A stretch of 64,000 nucleotides of DNA. Origin: Eudoraea adriatica DSM 19308. Its GTDB lineage: Bacteria > Bacteroidota > Bacteroidia > Flavobacteriales > Flavobacteriaceae. Below are positions 1 through 9,374 of the stretch, one piece after another. The notes under the pieces were generated by a model. It was not told the DNA's origin. It saw only the letters and a list, made by a program, of their open reading frames with translations, and made no database searches. The position numbers and the translations under genes are program-made. The stretch covers positions 186,001-250,000 of the forward strand of contig NZ_KB907546.1 of NCBI RefSeq assembly GCF_000382125.1, read 5' to 3'. Numbering within the stretch: the first letter of the stretch is position 1; each line of letters begins with the position of its first letter.

Positions 1-1
1 A

Positions 2-433
2 GAAAGTATTGTTCGTAATGCGGCAAGTTTTTCGGATACCATAGTTGTAACAGGCGGAGAACCTTTGATGTGGGATATGGGGCCTCTGACGAAAGCCTTA
101 AAAAACAAAAATCTCAGCACACACATTGAAACTTCCGGGGCTTACCCTTTGACCGGTATATGGGACTGGATATGTTTGTCGCCTAAAAAGAACAAATTAC
201 CTGTAGATGAAATTTACCGGCAGGCACACGAATTGAAAGTTATTGTTTACAATAAGCATGATCTGGTTTTTGCAGAAGAGCAGGCAAAAAAGGTAAGCAA
301 AACCTGTATTCTGTATTTGCAACCGGAGTGGAGTGTCCGGGAAAAAGTAACCCCTATGATCGTAGATTATGTAATGAAGAACCCAAAATGGAAAGTATCT
401 TTGCAAACCCATAAATACCTAAATATTCCCTAG
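2..433 (+). CDS. queE: 7-carboxy-7-deazaguanine synthase QueE, C-terminal part
   Basis: This radical-SAM enzyme converts 6-carboxytetrahydropterin to 7-carboxy-7-deazaguanine in the queuosine pathway. The frame is open from base 2, so the gene begins before the window and the N-terminal CxxxCxxC cluster motif is not visible. What is visible is the SAM-binding segment VVTGGEPLMW, then THIETSGAYP, DWICLSPKKNK and the closing LQTHKYLNIP, which is the usual QueE end. An internal TTG/ATG near 65-70 should not be taken as the start because clear family sequence lies upstream of it. The gene converges on the lipoprotein gene at 520-1314. Confidence 0.9.
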   Translation, partial: ESIVRNAASFSDTIVVTGGEPLMWDMGPLTKALKNKNLSTHIETSGAYPLTGIWDWICLSPKKNKLPVDEIYRQAHELKVIVYNKHDLVFAEEQAKKVSKTCILYLQPEWSVREKVTPMIVDYVMKNPKWKVSLQTHKYLNIP

Positions 434-519
434 GTCAAAGTTATCCGCAAGTAATTATTCAATCTGGCTGGCTTTGAAAATCCCAAAAGGGCTAAAAAAA
501 TGCCAAAAAATAGAGAGAA

Positions 520-1314
520 TTATCTACCTCCGTTATTTTGAAGATCAAGGATGCATTCGGCATCCAAAGTGGGAACTGCCACACCTTTGGACAATTTGCT
601 TTTTTCTAAAACGCTCATCATGCCCCCTCCAAATTCCAATTCGGCGCGCATAAGGCAACCGGCTATATCACAATGGTTCTCGGCATCCGGGTCTTCATGA
701 GGGTTTACCATTGCAGTGCCAAGATCAACTAAACCAAATAAATGTCCAAATTCGTGGTTAAGGGTTGAGGTTTCCACATCGGATATTGTAATCAGGGCAC
801 TCCGATTGGCGAGTTTGCGCACAACGCCTTCATGGATAACCATTGATGTGTTTCTGTAAACTGCCCCAAGAGTTACAATACCCTCGTCTTCATCATCAGA
901 ATCTGATGGTGCATCGGCAAAATAGATATATATGGCCAGGGTCTGCCCGTCGTTGTATGCAGTACGGTTTTCACTTTCCAGATCGGCTATCTCCTGCAGA
1001 GTCAATGTTTCCTCATCAGGGGAAGCTAATTCGCGGTAGACCACCTGTATGTCGTTTTTAAAGGTTCGATTTCTAAGATAGGTTTCAAAATTGTTCATGG
1101 TTTCACTTGTAGGCCGGAAACCGGTAACATAGGCAGCTTCTATTAATAACCTTGAATATGCTGTATTGGATAGAATATCATTGGCAGAATCTCCGGTTGC
1201 CAATAAATTAGCCGATTTATCAATCCCCGAAGGAGTTGTATTGTCACTGTCTTTTGAACAATTTAGGAAGAGTCCAATAGCGATCAATATGGTAAAGATT
1301 CGAAACTTTTTCAT
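520..1314 (-). CDS. zinc metalloprotease-like lipoprotein
   Basis: This is a 264-residue probable lipoprotein. The N-terminus is a hydrophobic signal ending in LFLNCS, with the lipidated cysteine at residue 19. Residues 187-191 form a zinc-protease motif, HEFGH, followed by LFGLVDLG, further histidines at about 206 and 214, and a GCLM segment that could serve as the Met-turn of a metzincin. It is therefore likely an envelope-anchored metallopeptidase, but the substrate is unknown. An acidic stretch (DSDDEDEG) precedes the catalytic region. The gene is transcribed alone and converges with queE. I do not recognise a named family beyond metzincin-like. Confidence 0.7.
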   Translation of the reverse strand: MKKFRIFTILIAIGLFLNCSKDSDNTTPSGIDKSANLLATGDSANDILSNTAYSRLLIEAAYVTGFRPTSETMNNFETYLRNRTFKNDIQVVYRELASPDEETLTLQEIADLESENRTAYNDGQTLAIYIYFADAPSDSDDEDEGIVTLGAVYRNTSMVIHEGVVRKLANRSALITISDVETSTLNHEFGHLFGLVDLGTAMVNPHEDPDAENHCDIAGCLMRAELEFGGGMMSVLEKSKLSKGVAVPTLDAECILDLQNNGGR

Positions 1315-1380
1315 AGCTGTTTTAATTTTCTTTCAGGGCCAAAATTACATATAAATTACAACGTATTTTAAATACTTCTA

Positions 1381-2094
1381 TTATGATTGCACCTTAAGTC
1401 TTGCCAAATAGTCATAATGCGGTCCTTCACAAATCATCTCACAGCTAAAATTATGCTGCTCAGCGAGCTGTTTTAGGCTATTATAATCCAGATATAGCCA
1501 ATTAAAAGGATCGCTTTTTAAACCTTTATACATCATTCTAAATTCTACTTCACCGTAATATTTGCCATTATTTGGGATCCAATAACCACCATCATCATCT
1601 AACTCAAACATATATATTATATCACTTGAATCCAGCAATATCTGTCCTCCCCGATGCAACATGGATTCTAATTGGGTCATTAAACGATCTGCCTCATTTA
1701 ATGTTCCTGCTATTCCTATGCCATTCATTAACAGCAATATGGTATCAAATTTCATACCAGAATAATCAAAAATATTTGAGTGTATTACATCGCGTACCCC
1801 CCTTAACTTAGCTACGGCAACGGCACCTTCAGATGCATCCAGACCGGTAACTTCAAAGCCCTTTTTTTGCAAATGCAGGCTGTGACTGCCTGAACCACAT
1901 CCCACATCCAATACCTTACCACGGCAGAGATCCAAAGCTTTTTGTTCAATTATGGGCATAGCATCATAATCTCTGAACAAATAAGGCAATGGAAGAACAT
2001 CTTTCTCACCTAATGATGAATAAGTTAGAATATCTTCAGAGTAAATTCCATTTTGAAAATCAATAAGAGCCTTGCCAAAAATATCCCTGCTCAT
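1381..2094 (-). CDS. class I SAM-dependent methyltransferase
   Basis: This 237-residue cytosolic protein has a Rossmann-type methyltransferase core. Motif I is VLDVGCGSGSHSL, followed by the acidic loop VTGLDASEGA and the strand segment FDTILLLMNGIGIAG. The C-terminal part contains many aromatic residues and probably forms the substrate cap. Nothing in the neighbourhood indicates the substrate. It starts at ATG 2092-2094 and is divergent from the cysteine-cluster gene at 2185, with about 90 bases between them that must hold both promoters. Confidence 0.8.
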   Translation of the reverse strand: MSRDIFGKALIDFQNGIYSEDILTYSSLGEKDVLPLPYLFRDYDAMPIIEQKALDLCRGKVLDVGCGSGSHSLHLQKKGFEVTGLDASEGAVAVAKLRGVRDVIHSNIFDYSGMKFDTILLLMNGIGIAGTLNEADRLMTQLESMLHRGGQILLDSSDIIYMFELDDDGGYWIPNNGKYYGEVEFRMMYKGLKSDPFNWLYLDYNSLKQLAEQHNFSCEMICEGPHYDYLARLKVQS

Positions 2095-2184
2095 TTAAAT
2101 TTGTAATTTTACCTGCAAAAGTGGACTTTTTGGGCGAAAAGTAAAAACACGCTGTTAAAAAATGAATAAAACATTCAGGGCCTG

Positions 2185-2679
2185 ATGAAAGAACAACTTA
2201 AAACCTTACCCTTTAGGGCAAAAGAAAAGCATGCCGAAAACAAAAGGTTCTTTTCGAAACTCAAAAAGAGACCTCCGCGCAATTTGGACTATACGATGCA
2301 GGAGTTACACCATACGGAGTTTAAAAAAACAAATTGCCTGGATTGCGCAAATTGCTGTAAAACAACCGGCCCCCTTTTTACTAATACCGATATTGTTAGA
2401 ATCGCGAAAAGTCTCAGGCAAAAACCACAACAATTTATAGACACTTATTTAAGGGTCGATGAAGACAGTGATTATGTCCTTAAGCAGGTTCCCTGTGTTT
2501 TTCTGGGTGCGGATAACTATTGTTCAATTTACGAAGCAAGACCCAAAGCCTGTCGGGAATTCCCTCATACGGATCGCAAAAAGTTTCAACAAATTACAAA
2601 TCTCACACTTAAGAATGTGGCTATCTGCCCTGCTGCGTACAACATTGTAGAAGAAATGAAAAAGAATATTAAGGCCTAG
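2185..2679 (+). CDS. YkgJ-family cysteine cluster protein
   Basis: This 164-residue protein carries the zinc- or iron-chelating cysteine cluster of the YkgJ family. Visible ligand candidates are CLDCANCC near residues 52-59, then CVFLGADNYCSIYEARPKACREFPH, and a late ICPAAY. The spacing matches the family (CxxC...CxFL...C.IY..RP..CR.FP). The N-terminal 45 residues are lysine/arginine rich. Biochemical function is not established for this family. It lies just upstream of the desaturase-like gene on the same strand with a 75-base gap. Confidence 0.82.
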   Translation: MKEQLKTLPFRAKEKHAENKRFFSKLKKRPPRNLDYTMQELHHTEFKKTNCLDCANCCKTTGPLFTNTDIVRIAKSLRQKPQQFIDTYLRVDEDSDYVLKQVPCVFLGADNYCSIYEARPKACREFPHTDRKKFQQITNLTLKNVAICPAAYNIVEEMKKNIKA

Positions 2680-2754
2680 AGAATTGGCAATATCTTTTTT
2701 TTAAGGCAACTTCACGCTGCAAAATAATTGATCTGAAAATAGTAACTTTACGCC

Positions 2755-3594
2755 ATGGAGGCCATACTGAGCTATTTTGAAACCATACCGTCTTTACACA
2801 GGAGTCTTATTCTGGTTTTGGGAATAACCTTTTTCTGGATGCTTGAAGGTGCCCTGCCACTTTTCAATTTCAATTATAAAAAATGGAGGCATGCTCTGCC
2901 TAATTTCTTTTTTACACTTACTACCATTGTTATCAATTTTGCACTTGCCTTCCTGCTGTTAAAATCCAGCGATTGGGTTACTGCAACTAAATTCGGGCTT
3001 ATAAACTGGCTGCCCGAAATACCTCTATGGCTTTATGTAATACTTGGCGTTTTACTTCTGGATTTTATTGGAGCCTATTTGGCACATTATGTTGAACATA
3101 AGGTAAAACCTTTATGGATGATTCATTTGGTGCATCATACGGACCATGAGGTAGATACAACCACGGCCAACAGGCATCACCCTCTGGAGAGTCTTATCCG
3201 CTTTAGCTTCACGCTAATGGGCGTATTTATTGTGGGAACCCCTATCGGCATAGTAATGCTTTATCAATCGTTATCAATTGTGGCAACGCAATTCAGCCAT
3301 GCCAATATAAAATTGCCAAAAAGAGCAGATGACATTTTGAGTTGGGTAATTGTATCTCCGGACATGCACAAGGTGCATCACCATTACAGGTTACCCTACA
3401 CAGATTCTAACTACGGAAATATTTTTGCTATCTGGGACCGCCTCTTTGGAACTTTCATGAAATTAGATCGCAGTAATATTGTCTATGGGGTGGATACTTT
3501 CCCGGACAAAAAAGAAAATGGAAGTTTAACCGGTTTATTGAAGCAGCCTTTCCATAAATACAGAAAGCCAACTACAGCAAAGGCAGATACGTAA
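2755..3594 (+). CDS. sterol desaturase / fatty acid hydroxylase family membrane protein
   Basis: This 279-residue integral membrane di-iron hydroxylase has the eight-histidine pattern: HYVEH, then HLVHHTDHE, NRHHPLES, and HKVHHHYRLPYTDSNYGN near the C-terminus. Four or five hydrophobic helices precede and separate these boxes. The family hydroxylates or desaturates lipids such as sterols, carotenoids or fatty acids. The substrate cannot be told from sequence. It ends three bases before the convergent NamZ gene, so transcription of the two genes collides there. Confidence 0.85.
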   Translation: MEAILSYFETIPSLHRSLILVLGITFFWMLEGALPLFNFNYKKWRHALPNFFFTLTTIVINFALAFLLLKSSDWVTATKFGLINWLPEIPLWLYVILGVLLLDFIGAYLAHYVEHKVKPLWMIHLVHHTDHEVDTTTANRHHPLESLIRFSFTLMGVFIVGTPIGIVMLYQSLSIVATQFSHANIKLPKRADDILSWVIVSPDMHKVHHHYRLPYTDSNYGNIFAIWDRLFGTFMKLDRSNIVYGVDTFPDKKENGSLTGLLKQPFHKYRKPTTAKADT

Positions 3595-3597
3595 GTA

Positions 3598-4860
3598 TTA
3601 TTTGTAAAGCAGGTATTTACTTCTGATTTTCCTGAATTTATCTAAATCTTTCTGCCAGCTTTCTCTAATCTCTTTTTCGCTTAACCCGGCTTCAATTTGT
3701 TGCTGCAGTTTCTCAGTACCTGCATGCTTCGTAAATCCACTGCTATTAAAAACCAATTTTTTATCTGAGGCATTATGGTATGCATCAATTAACCATTGTA
3801 AGGAAACTTCATTCATTTTTGGCCATGAAGAGAGATCCTTCCCAAAGCATTTTTTTTCGGAATGTTTAGGGTTTTTGGAGCCAAAATTGGGTTTGGGAAC
3901 ATAACTGAAATCGTAGGCAGTGCTATCCAGAAAAGGAGCGCCATATCTTTGAAACTGACTTTCTGTGCCCCGACCGGCATTGATGTTGGTCCCTTCAAAG
4001 AGCCCCAGACTGGGATATAGGTTAATAGCCACTTCGTTAGGAAGATTAGGCGAAGGTCTCACCGGAATTTTATAATCAGAATTATGGCTATAATTTCTTA
4101 GAGGTATTACTGCTAAATCTGCCTTTATGCCTTTTTCGAGCCATCCCTCATTATTAATCATATTGGCGTATTCTCCGATAGTCATTCCGTATACCAGCGG
4201 AATAGGGGTAAGGCCCAAAAACCCTTTATGCGCTATCTCCATGGTTGGCCCGTCAACATAATGTCCGTTGGGATTGGGACGATCCAGAACTAAAACAGGA
4301 ATACCTTTTTCTGCACAGGCTTCCATAACCAATTGTAAGGTGGCTATGTAAGTGTAAAACCTAACTCCCACATCCTGAATATCAAATACTACAATATCAA
4401 GCCCCTCTAATTGTGAAGAGGTGGGTTTTCTGTTCTTGCCGTAAAGGGAGATAATGGGAATTCCGGTTTTGGCGTCCATCCCATCTTTTACATGCTCTCC
4501 GGCATCTGCCATTCCCCGAAATCCATGCTCGGGAGCGAATACTTTTTCTATGTCAATATTAAGTAATAGCAGCGAATCTACAAGATGTGTGAAGGCATTA
4601 CTGGGTGATTCTCCGGGACTGTTGTTCTTAAAAATAATACTGGTCTGATTGGCAACTACCCCCACCTTTTTTCCTCGCAATCGGGGCAGGTATTCTTCGA
4701 TGGAATTTGCACCTGCAACAATAGCAGAATCTTGTAGCTCTATAGTTTTCGGTAATTCCAAAGCTGCTGAATCCTTATCTTTTTTTAAGTTGTTTCCGCA
4801 GGCCGTTAGTATCAAAAGCCACAATAAAAATGTATTTTTGAACCTGGATAAAAAAGCCAT
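3598..4860 (-). CDS. namZ: DUF1343 / NamZ-type exo-beta-N-acetylmuramidase lipoprotein
   Basis: This 420-residue lipoprotein starts with a short hydrophobic signal ending LLILTACG (lipidated Cys near residue 21). It matches the DUF1343 family, characterised as NamZ, which releases terminal MurNAc from peptidoglycan fragments. Recognisable segments are GVVANQTS, VFAPEHGFRG, GIPIISLYG, DIVVFDIQDVGVRFYTY and LDRPNPNG, then PSPNLPN and GLFEGTNINAGRGTE. Location would be the envelope, with a role in cell-wall recycling. Its start codon is only three bases from the start of the divergent permease gene. Confidence 0.88.
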   Translation of the reverse strand: MAFLSRFKNTFLLWLLILTACGNNLKKDKDSAALELPKTIELQDSAIVAGANSIEEYLPRLRGKKVGVVANQTSIIFKNNSPGESPSNAFTHLVDSLLLLNIDIEKVFAPEHGFRGMADAGEHVKDGMDAKTGIPIISLYGKNRKPTSSQLEGLDIVVFDIQDVGVRFYTYIATLQLVMEACAEKGIPVLVLDRPNPNGHYVDGPTMEIAHKGFLGLTPIPLVYGMTIGEYANMINNEGWLEKGIKADLAVIPLRNYSHNSDYKIPVRPSPNLPNEVAINLYPSLGLFEGTNINAGRGTESQFQRYGAPFLDSTAYDFSYVPKPNFGSKNPKHSEKKCFGKDLSSWPKMNEVSLQWLIDAYHNASDKKLVFNSSGFTKHAGTEKLQQQIEAGLSEKEIRESWQKDLDKFRKIRSKYLLYK

Positions 4861-4863
4861 CTG

Positions 4864-6105
4864 TTGAATTTAGAATATTTTATAGCAAAACGCCTTATTA
4901 AGGGTAAGGAGCATAAAATTAGTATTTCCGCGCCAATAATAAAAATAGCCATCGCAGCAATTGCCTTAGGGGTCATAATGATGCTTATTGCCATTGCAAC
5001 CGGGGTAGGGTTAAAAAATAAAATTCGTGAGAAGGTTGCTGCCTTCAATGGTCATATTCAAATCTACAATTACGATAACAATGTTTCTGATGTTTCTGTA
5101 GTTCCTGTATCTCTGAATCAGGAATTTTATCCGGAATTTACTGATGTTGACGGAATTTCACATATTCAGGCTGTTGCCAGTAAAGCGGGTATAATAAGGA
5201 CTGAGGATACTTTTGAAGGGATTATTGCCAAAGGAGTTGGGAAAGATTATAACTGGCAGGTATTCAGTGAATATCTACAGGATGGCAGACTGCCGGACTT
5301 TAAGGGAGAACTTAATACCGAGGTGCTAATGTCTTCTTTGATGGCCAGAAGGCTTAAATTAAAAGTAGGAGATGAATTCTTTACCTTCTTTTTAAAGGAT
5401 GAGGACCCTTCGCAAACTCCGAATCAAAGGAAATTTAAGATTGTAGGGGTCTATGACAGCGGATTTGAAGAGTTTGATGCCAAGTATGTGTTTACAGATA
5501 TCCGTCATATTCAAAGGGTTAACAGGTGGCAGGAGGATCAGGTTGGTAATTTTGAAATTTTTCTCCTCAATTTTGAAGATATTGAAAGCAAAACAAATGA
5601 AATATATGGTAAAACACTAAGTGAACTGGATACACAAAATATAAAGAATAAGTATTTCAAAATTTTTGAATGGATAGGCTTATTCGATTTTAATATTGCT
5701 CTCATCATTGGTATAATGATTATTGTCGGAGGCTTTAATATGATAACCGCACTGCTGGTGTTAATATTGGAAAGAACTCAGATGATCGGAATTCTCAAGG
5801 CTTTGGGGTCTCCTAATTGGAGCATTCGCAAAGTGTTTTTATATAATGCTGCTTATCTGATAACAATTGGCTTGCTCTGGGGCAACCTGATTGGTCTTGC
5901 ATTTATCTGGTTCCAGGGAACCTACCGGGTTTTTAAATTTCCGAATCCCAAGGAGTATTATATCGACTATATTCCTGTGCATATAGATTTTCCCACAATT
6001 TTTATTTTGAATCTCGGCGTACTTCTATTATGTCTGCTGATGCTTTTGATACCATCTTTTATCATTACAAAAATAACTCCTGTGAAAGCCATTAAATTTG
6101 AATAA
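4864..6105 (+). CDS. FtsX/LolE-type ABC transporter permease
   Basis: This 413-residue membrane protein has one N-terminal transmembrane helix (IAIAAIALGVIMMLIAIATG), a large extracytoplasmic domain of about 230 residues, and three C-terminal helices with the FtsX signature (MIIVGGFNMITALLVLILERTQMIGILKALG). This is the lipoprotein-releasing LolC/E-like layout. The start is TTG at 4864: the sequence from there (LEYFIAKRLIKGKEH) is the usual family N-terminus. No ATPase partner lies nearby, so it presumably pairs with a LolD-like subunit encoded elsewhere. Confidence 0.87.
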   Translation: MNLEYFIAKRLIKGKEHKISISAPIIKIAIAAIALGVIMMLIAIATGVGLKNKIREKVAAFNGHIQIYNYDNNVSDVSVVPVSLNQEFYPEFTDVDGISHIQAVASKAGIIRTEDTFEGIIAKGVGKDYNWQVFSEYLQDGRLPDFKGELNTEVLMSSLMARRLKLKVGDEFFTFFLKDEDPSQTPNQRKFKIVGVYDSGFEEFDAKYVFTDIRHIQRVNRWQEDQVGNFEIFLLNFEDIESKTNEIYGKTLSELDTQNIKNKYFKIFEWIGLFDFNIALIIGIMIIVGGFNMITALLVLILERTQMIGILKALGSPNWSIRKVFLYNAAYLITIGLLWGNLIGLAFIWFQGTYRVFKFPNPKEYYIDYIPVHIDFPTIFILNLGVLLLCLLMLLIPSFIITKITPVKAIKFE

Positions 6106-6235
6106 TATAAACTTTTTTGCTTTCCTTTCCATGCAGTCTGAATCCCGGAATAAATTAACGATATCCAAATCAATAACAATTACTAAAAGGAACTACTGAA
6201 ATCTGCTTTTTGAAAATACTATCTTTACAGTGCTT

Positions 6236-7216
6236 ATGAAATACGCCAAAACTATCCTGGAAACCATTGGAAATACCCCCCTGGTTAAAATAAATAAATT
6301 AACTGCAGAATTGCCATGCCTTGTATTGGCTAAGTATGAAACCTTTAACCCGGGAAACTCCGTAAAAGATCGAATGGCCGTTCAAATGATTGAGGATGCC
6401 GAAGCCGAAGGCAAATTAAAGCCCGGAGGAACTATAATTGAGGGAACTTCCGGAAATACCGGAATGGGACTTGCCCTTGTTGCTGTTGTAAAAGGGTACA
6501 AAATGATTTGTGTGATCAGCGATAAACAATCCAAAGAAAAGATAGATATACTAAAAGCAATGGGTAGTGAAGTATATGTATGTCCGACAGATGTGGCGCC
6601 GGAAGATCCCAGAAGTTATTATTCTACAGCCAGAAGATTATCTGAAGAGATTCCTAATTCATGGTATGTAAATCAGTACGACAATCCTTCCAATACCAAA
6701 GCACACTTTTTAACTACAGGGCCTGAGATCTGGGAACAGACAGAAGGTAAAGTAACCCATTTTGTTGCAGGGGTGGGAACAGGTGGCACTATTTCCGGAG
6801 TTGGGACCTTTTTAAAGTCAAAAAACCCGGATATTAAAATTTGGGGAGTAGATACATACGGCTCAGTTTTTAAAAAATATCATGAAACGGGTATCTTTGA
6901 TCATAATGAAATATACCCGTATATAACTGAAGGAATAGGTGAAGACATTTTGCCAGAAAATGTGAACTTTGATATCATAGATGGATTTACGAAGGTAACA
7001 GACAAAGATGCTGCCATATATACACAACGCTTGGCAAAAGAGGAAGGAATGTTTCTTGGTAATTCTGCCGGTGCCGCCATTAAGGGTGTTCTCCAGCTAA
7101 AGGAAAAATTTAACGAAGACGATGTGGTGGTGGTTCTTTTTCACGATCACGGCAGCAGATACGTAGGCAAGATTTATAACGATGAGTGGATGAAAGAACA
7201 AGGCTTTATAGACTAA
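6236..7216 (+). CDS. PLP-dependent cysteine synthase family protein
   Basis: This cytosolic fold-type II PLP enzyme of about 326 residues makes cysteine from O-acetylserine and sulfide or is a cystathionine beta-synthase-like relative. The PLP lysine lies in NPGNSVKDRMA, the substrate loop is EGTSGNTGMG, the phosphate loop is GVGTGGTISG, and the late loop GNSAGAA is present. There is no CBS domain. The ATG at 6236 is preferred to an in-frame GTG at 6230. It stands a few kilobases before a sulfur-related cluster, which fits sulfur assimilation, but is probably a separate transcription unit. Confidence 0.88.
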   Translation: MKYAKTILETIGNTPLVKINKLTAELPCLVLAKYETFNPGNSVKDRMAVQMIEDAEAEGKLKPGGTIIEGTSGNTGMGLALVAVVKGYKMICVISDKQSKEKIDILKAMGSEVYVCPTDVAPEDPRSYYSTARRLSEEIPNSWYVNQYDNPSNTKAHFLTTGPEIWEQTEGKVTHFVAGVGTGGTISGVGTFLKSKNPDIKIWGVDTYGSVFKKYHETGIFDHNEIYPYITEGIGEDILPENVNFDIIDGFTKVTDKDAAIYTQRLAKEEGMFLGNSAGAAIKGVLQLKEKFNEDDVVVVLFHDHGSRYVGKIYNDEWMKEQGFID

Positions 7217-7240
7217 AAATTTAATTTGACTATTAATAAT

Positions 7241-8539
7241 ATGAATTTAAAACGATTAACGAGCTTACTGGTAGTTCTCATTTTTTGTGTGCAGTTACCC
7301 GCACAAAAGCTTTCAAAAGCGGAAAGAAAATTGGTAAAAACAGTTGAGGCAAGTAATGTTGAGGCTATCGATTTTTTGGAATATGTTGTTAATATTAACA
7401 GTGGTACTTTAAATGCAAAAGGGGTAAAGGAGGTAGGAATGGTTTTTAAGAAAGCCTTTGAGAATATCAATTTTGAAACAACCTGGATTGAGATGCCAGA
7501 GGAAATGAACAGGGCCGGTCACCTGTTTGCGGAAACAGGAGGCAGCAAGGGTAAAAAGCTATTGCTTATTGGCCATTTAGATACCGTATTTGAGGAGAAC
7601 AGCCCTTTTCAGGAATTTGAGCGCGTAAATGATAGCATCGCTCATGCGCCGGGGGGTAATGATATGAAGGGTGGCGATGTAATTGTACTATACGCCTTGA
7701 AAGCTTTGCAGGCTAACGGTTTGCTGAATGATGCCCAGATCATAGTTGCTTTTACAGGTGATGAAGAAAGTACGGGAAAACCTCTGGATATAAGCAGAAA
7801 AGATTTAATTGAAGCAGCAAAGAGAAGCGATATTGCACTCGGATTTGAGACTTCTACCGGGTTTAATTATGCTACTGTAGCAAGGAGAGGGTCCTCGGGA
7901 TGGCAGGTTGATGTTGAAGGAAAGCGAGCCCACAGTTCAGGTATATTTAATGAACGGGTTGGTGCCGGTGCTGTTTTTGAAATGTCAAGAATTTTAAATG
8001 CGTTTTATGAAGAAGTTCGCGGAGCCGAATACCTTACGTTTAACCCCGGGATACTAATGGGGGGTACTTTTGTAGATTATGATACTTCTACAGGTAAAGG
8101 GGAGGTCTTTGGAAAAAGTAATGTTGTAGCGCAAACTGCTATGGTAAGAGGAGGTCTGCGTTTTATTTCAGAAGAGCAAAAGGAAGATGCGAGAAATAAA
8201 ATGAGGGAAATTGTTTCTAATAGTTTGCCCCGGACATCAGCAACAATAAGTTTTACAGATAGTTACCCGGCAATGGTTCCTACAGAAGGGAATAACAGGC
8301 TCCTTGCCGAGTTAAATCAGGTAAGTCTGGATCTCGGTCAGGGTGAGGTAATTGGTTATGACCCCGGCAAAAGAGGTGCTGCAGACACATCTTTTGTAGC
8401 CGAATATGTGGATTGCCTTGATGGTTTAGGCACGATGGGAAGCGGAGCACATACCCCTGAAGAAACCGTAAATTTGAACACAATTGAAGACCTTACCAAG
8501 AGAACAGCGGTACTTATTTATAGATTGATCAATCAATAA
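7241..8539 (+). CDS. secreted M20-family metallopeptidase
   Basis: This exported di-zinc peptidase of about 432 residues resembles the glutamate carboxypeptidase/CPG2 branch. The ATG at 7241 gives a clean signal peptide (LTSLLVVLIFCVQLPAQ); an in-frame TTG at 7226 would only lengthen the N-terminus. Metal and catalytic residues are visible as LLIGHLDTVFE, GNDMKGGD and FTGDEESTG, and the late GLGTMGSGAHTPEE supplies the final histidine. A dimerisation domain follows RRGSSGWQVDVEGKRAHSSG. It probably trims peptides or releases terminal glutamate in the periplasm. It is followed after three bases by the epimerase gene, so the two are likely cotranscribed. Confidence 0.87.
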   Translation: MNLKRLTSLLVVLIFCVQLPAQKLSKAERKLVKTVEASNVEAIDFLEYVVNINSGTLNAKGVKEVGMVFKKAFENINFETTWIEMPEEMNRAGHLFAETGGSKGKKLLLIGHLDTVFEENSPFQEFERVNDSIAHAPGGNDMKGGDVIVLYALKALQANGLLNDAQIIVAFTGDEESTGKPLDISRKDLIEAAKRSDIALGFETSTGFNYATVARRGSSGWQVDVEGKRAHSSGIFNERVGAGAVFEMSRILNAFYEEVRGAEYLTFNPGILMGGTFVDYDTSTGKGEVFGKSNVVAQTAMVRGGLRFISEEQKEDARNKMREIVSNSLPRTSATISFTDSYPAMVPTEGNNRLLAELNQVSLDLGQGEVIGYDPGKRGAADTSFVAEYVDCLDGLGTMGSGAHTPEETVNLNTIEDLTKRTAVLIYRLINQ

Positions 8540-8542
8540 TTA

Positions 8543-9316
8543 ATGGTAAATCTTAGCTCGGGAAAAGCAATTGCCAAAATAGAGGACGGTGAATTAGTAA
8601 GTTATCTGCTAAAAGGCCACGAATTTATTCATCAAAAAGGGAGTCCCGGTTGGCGAAACTCGGATACTGAAATGTTTCCTGTAATAGGGCCGACGGCAGA
8701 TGCTGGCTTCCGGGTTCATGTTCCCAGGGGTAATGCTATTCAGGACCAACATGGATTATTGCGCGAATTGGATTACGAGCTTCTTTCAAGCACGGATACT
8801 ACCGCTCAATATAAGAAGTCCTATAAGGCAGGGACGGTTATCAAAAACTCCAAGTATCCCGATAAATCTACAGCGCAATTGCTTATCTGGCCCTTTAGTT
8901 TTGAATTTTACAAGGGTTTTGAACTCACTGATAAAGATCTGGAGATTAGTTTTAGAATTTCCGGAGAAAAAGATATGCCTTTTATGCTGGGGTATCATCC
9001 GGCATTTAAACTATATTCGGAAAATCCCATGGTAATCGCAGAAGATCAGACGATAACATTAGGATCTGTTCTCAAAGCCGGGAGCCGGGCTCTGGAAGTT
9101 AGTAATTGTCAAAGTGTTACCTTGCGGGATGATAAAGAGTTAACCATAAAAACAGAAGGTTTCGGCCATTTTATGCTGTGGACAGAAGTGTCGAATATGA
9201 TATGCATAGAGCCTATAACCTTTTACCCCTATGCAGTAGAACAAGTTGAATTGCATAAAGGATTTGATTACCTGTCTGATAAGGACAGGCATTTTAAAGT
9301 CACTTTAATTCCATAA
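8543..9316 (+). CDS. aldose 1-epimerase (galactose mutarotase-like) family protein
   Basis: This 257-residue cytosolic protein is of the LacX/YeaD-like mutarotase branch. Segments such as HEFIHQKGSPGWRNSDTEMFPVIGP, DQHGLLRELDYE, FMLGYHPAFKLY and ICIEPITFYP match the fold, with the histidine of GYHPAF and the glutamate of CIEPIT as likely catalytic or binding residues. It would interconvert sugar anomers. The start ATG lies three bases after the stop of the M20 peptidase gene. The substrate is unknown. Confidence 0.82.
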   Translation: MVNLSSGKAIAKIEDGELVSYLLKGHEFIHQKGSPGWRNSDTEMFPVIGPTADAGFRVHVPRGNAIQDQHGLLRELDYELLSSTDTTAQYKKSYKAGTVIKNSKYPDKSTAQLLIWPFSFEFYKGFELTDKDLEISFRISGEKDMPFMLGYHPAFKLYSENPMVIAEDQTITLGSVLKAGSRALEVSNCQSVTLRDDKELTIKTEGFGHFMLWTEVSNMICIEPITFYPYAVEQVELHKGFDYLSDKDRHFKVTLIP

Positions 9317-9374
9317 TTTAATAATCTGTTTATAAGACCAGGAATAATCTGATTTAATCTAAAGGAACTAAAAA

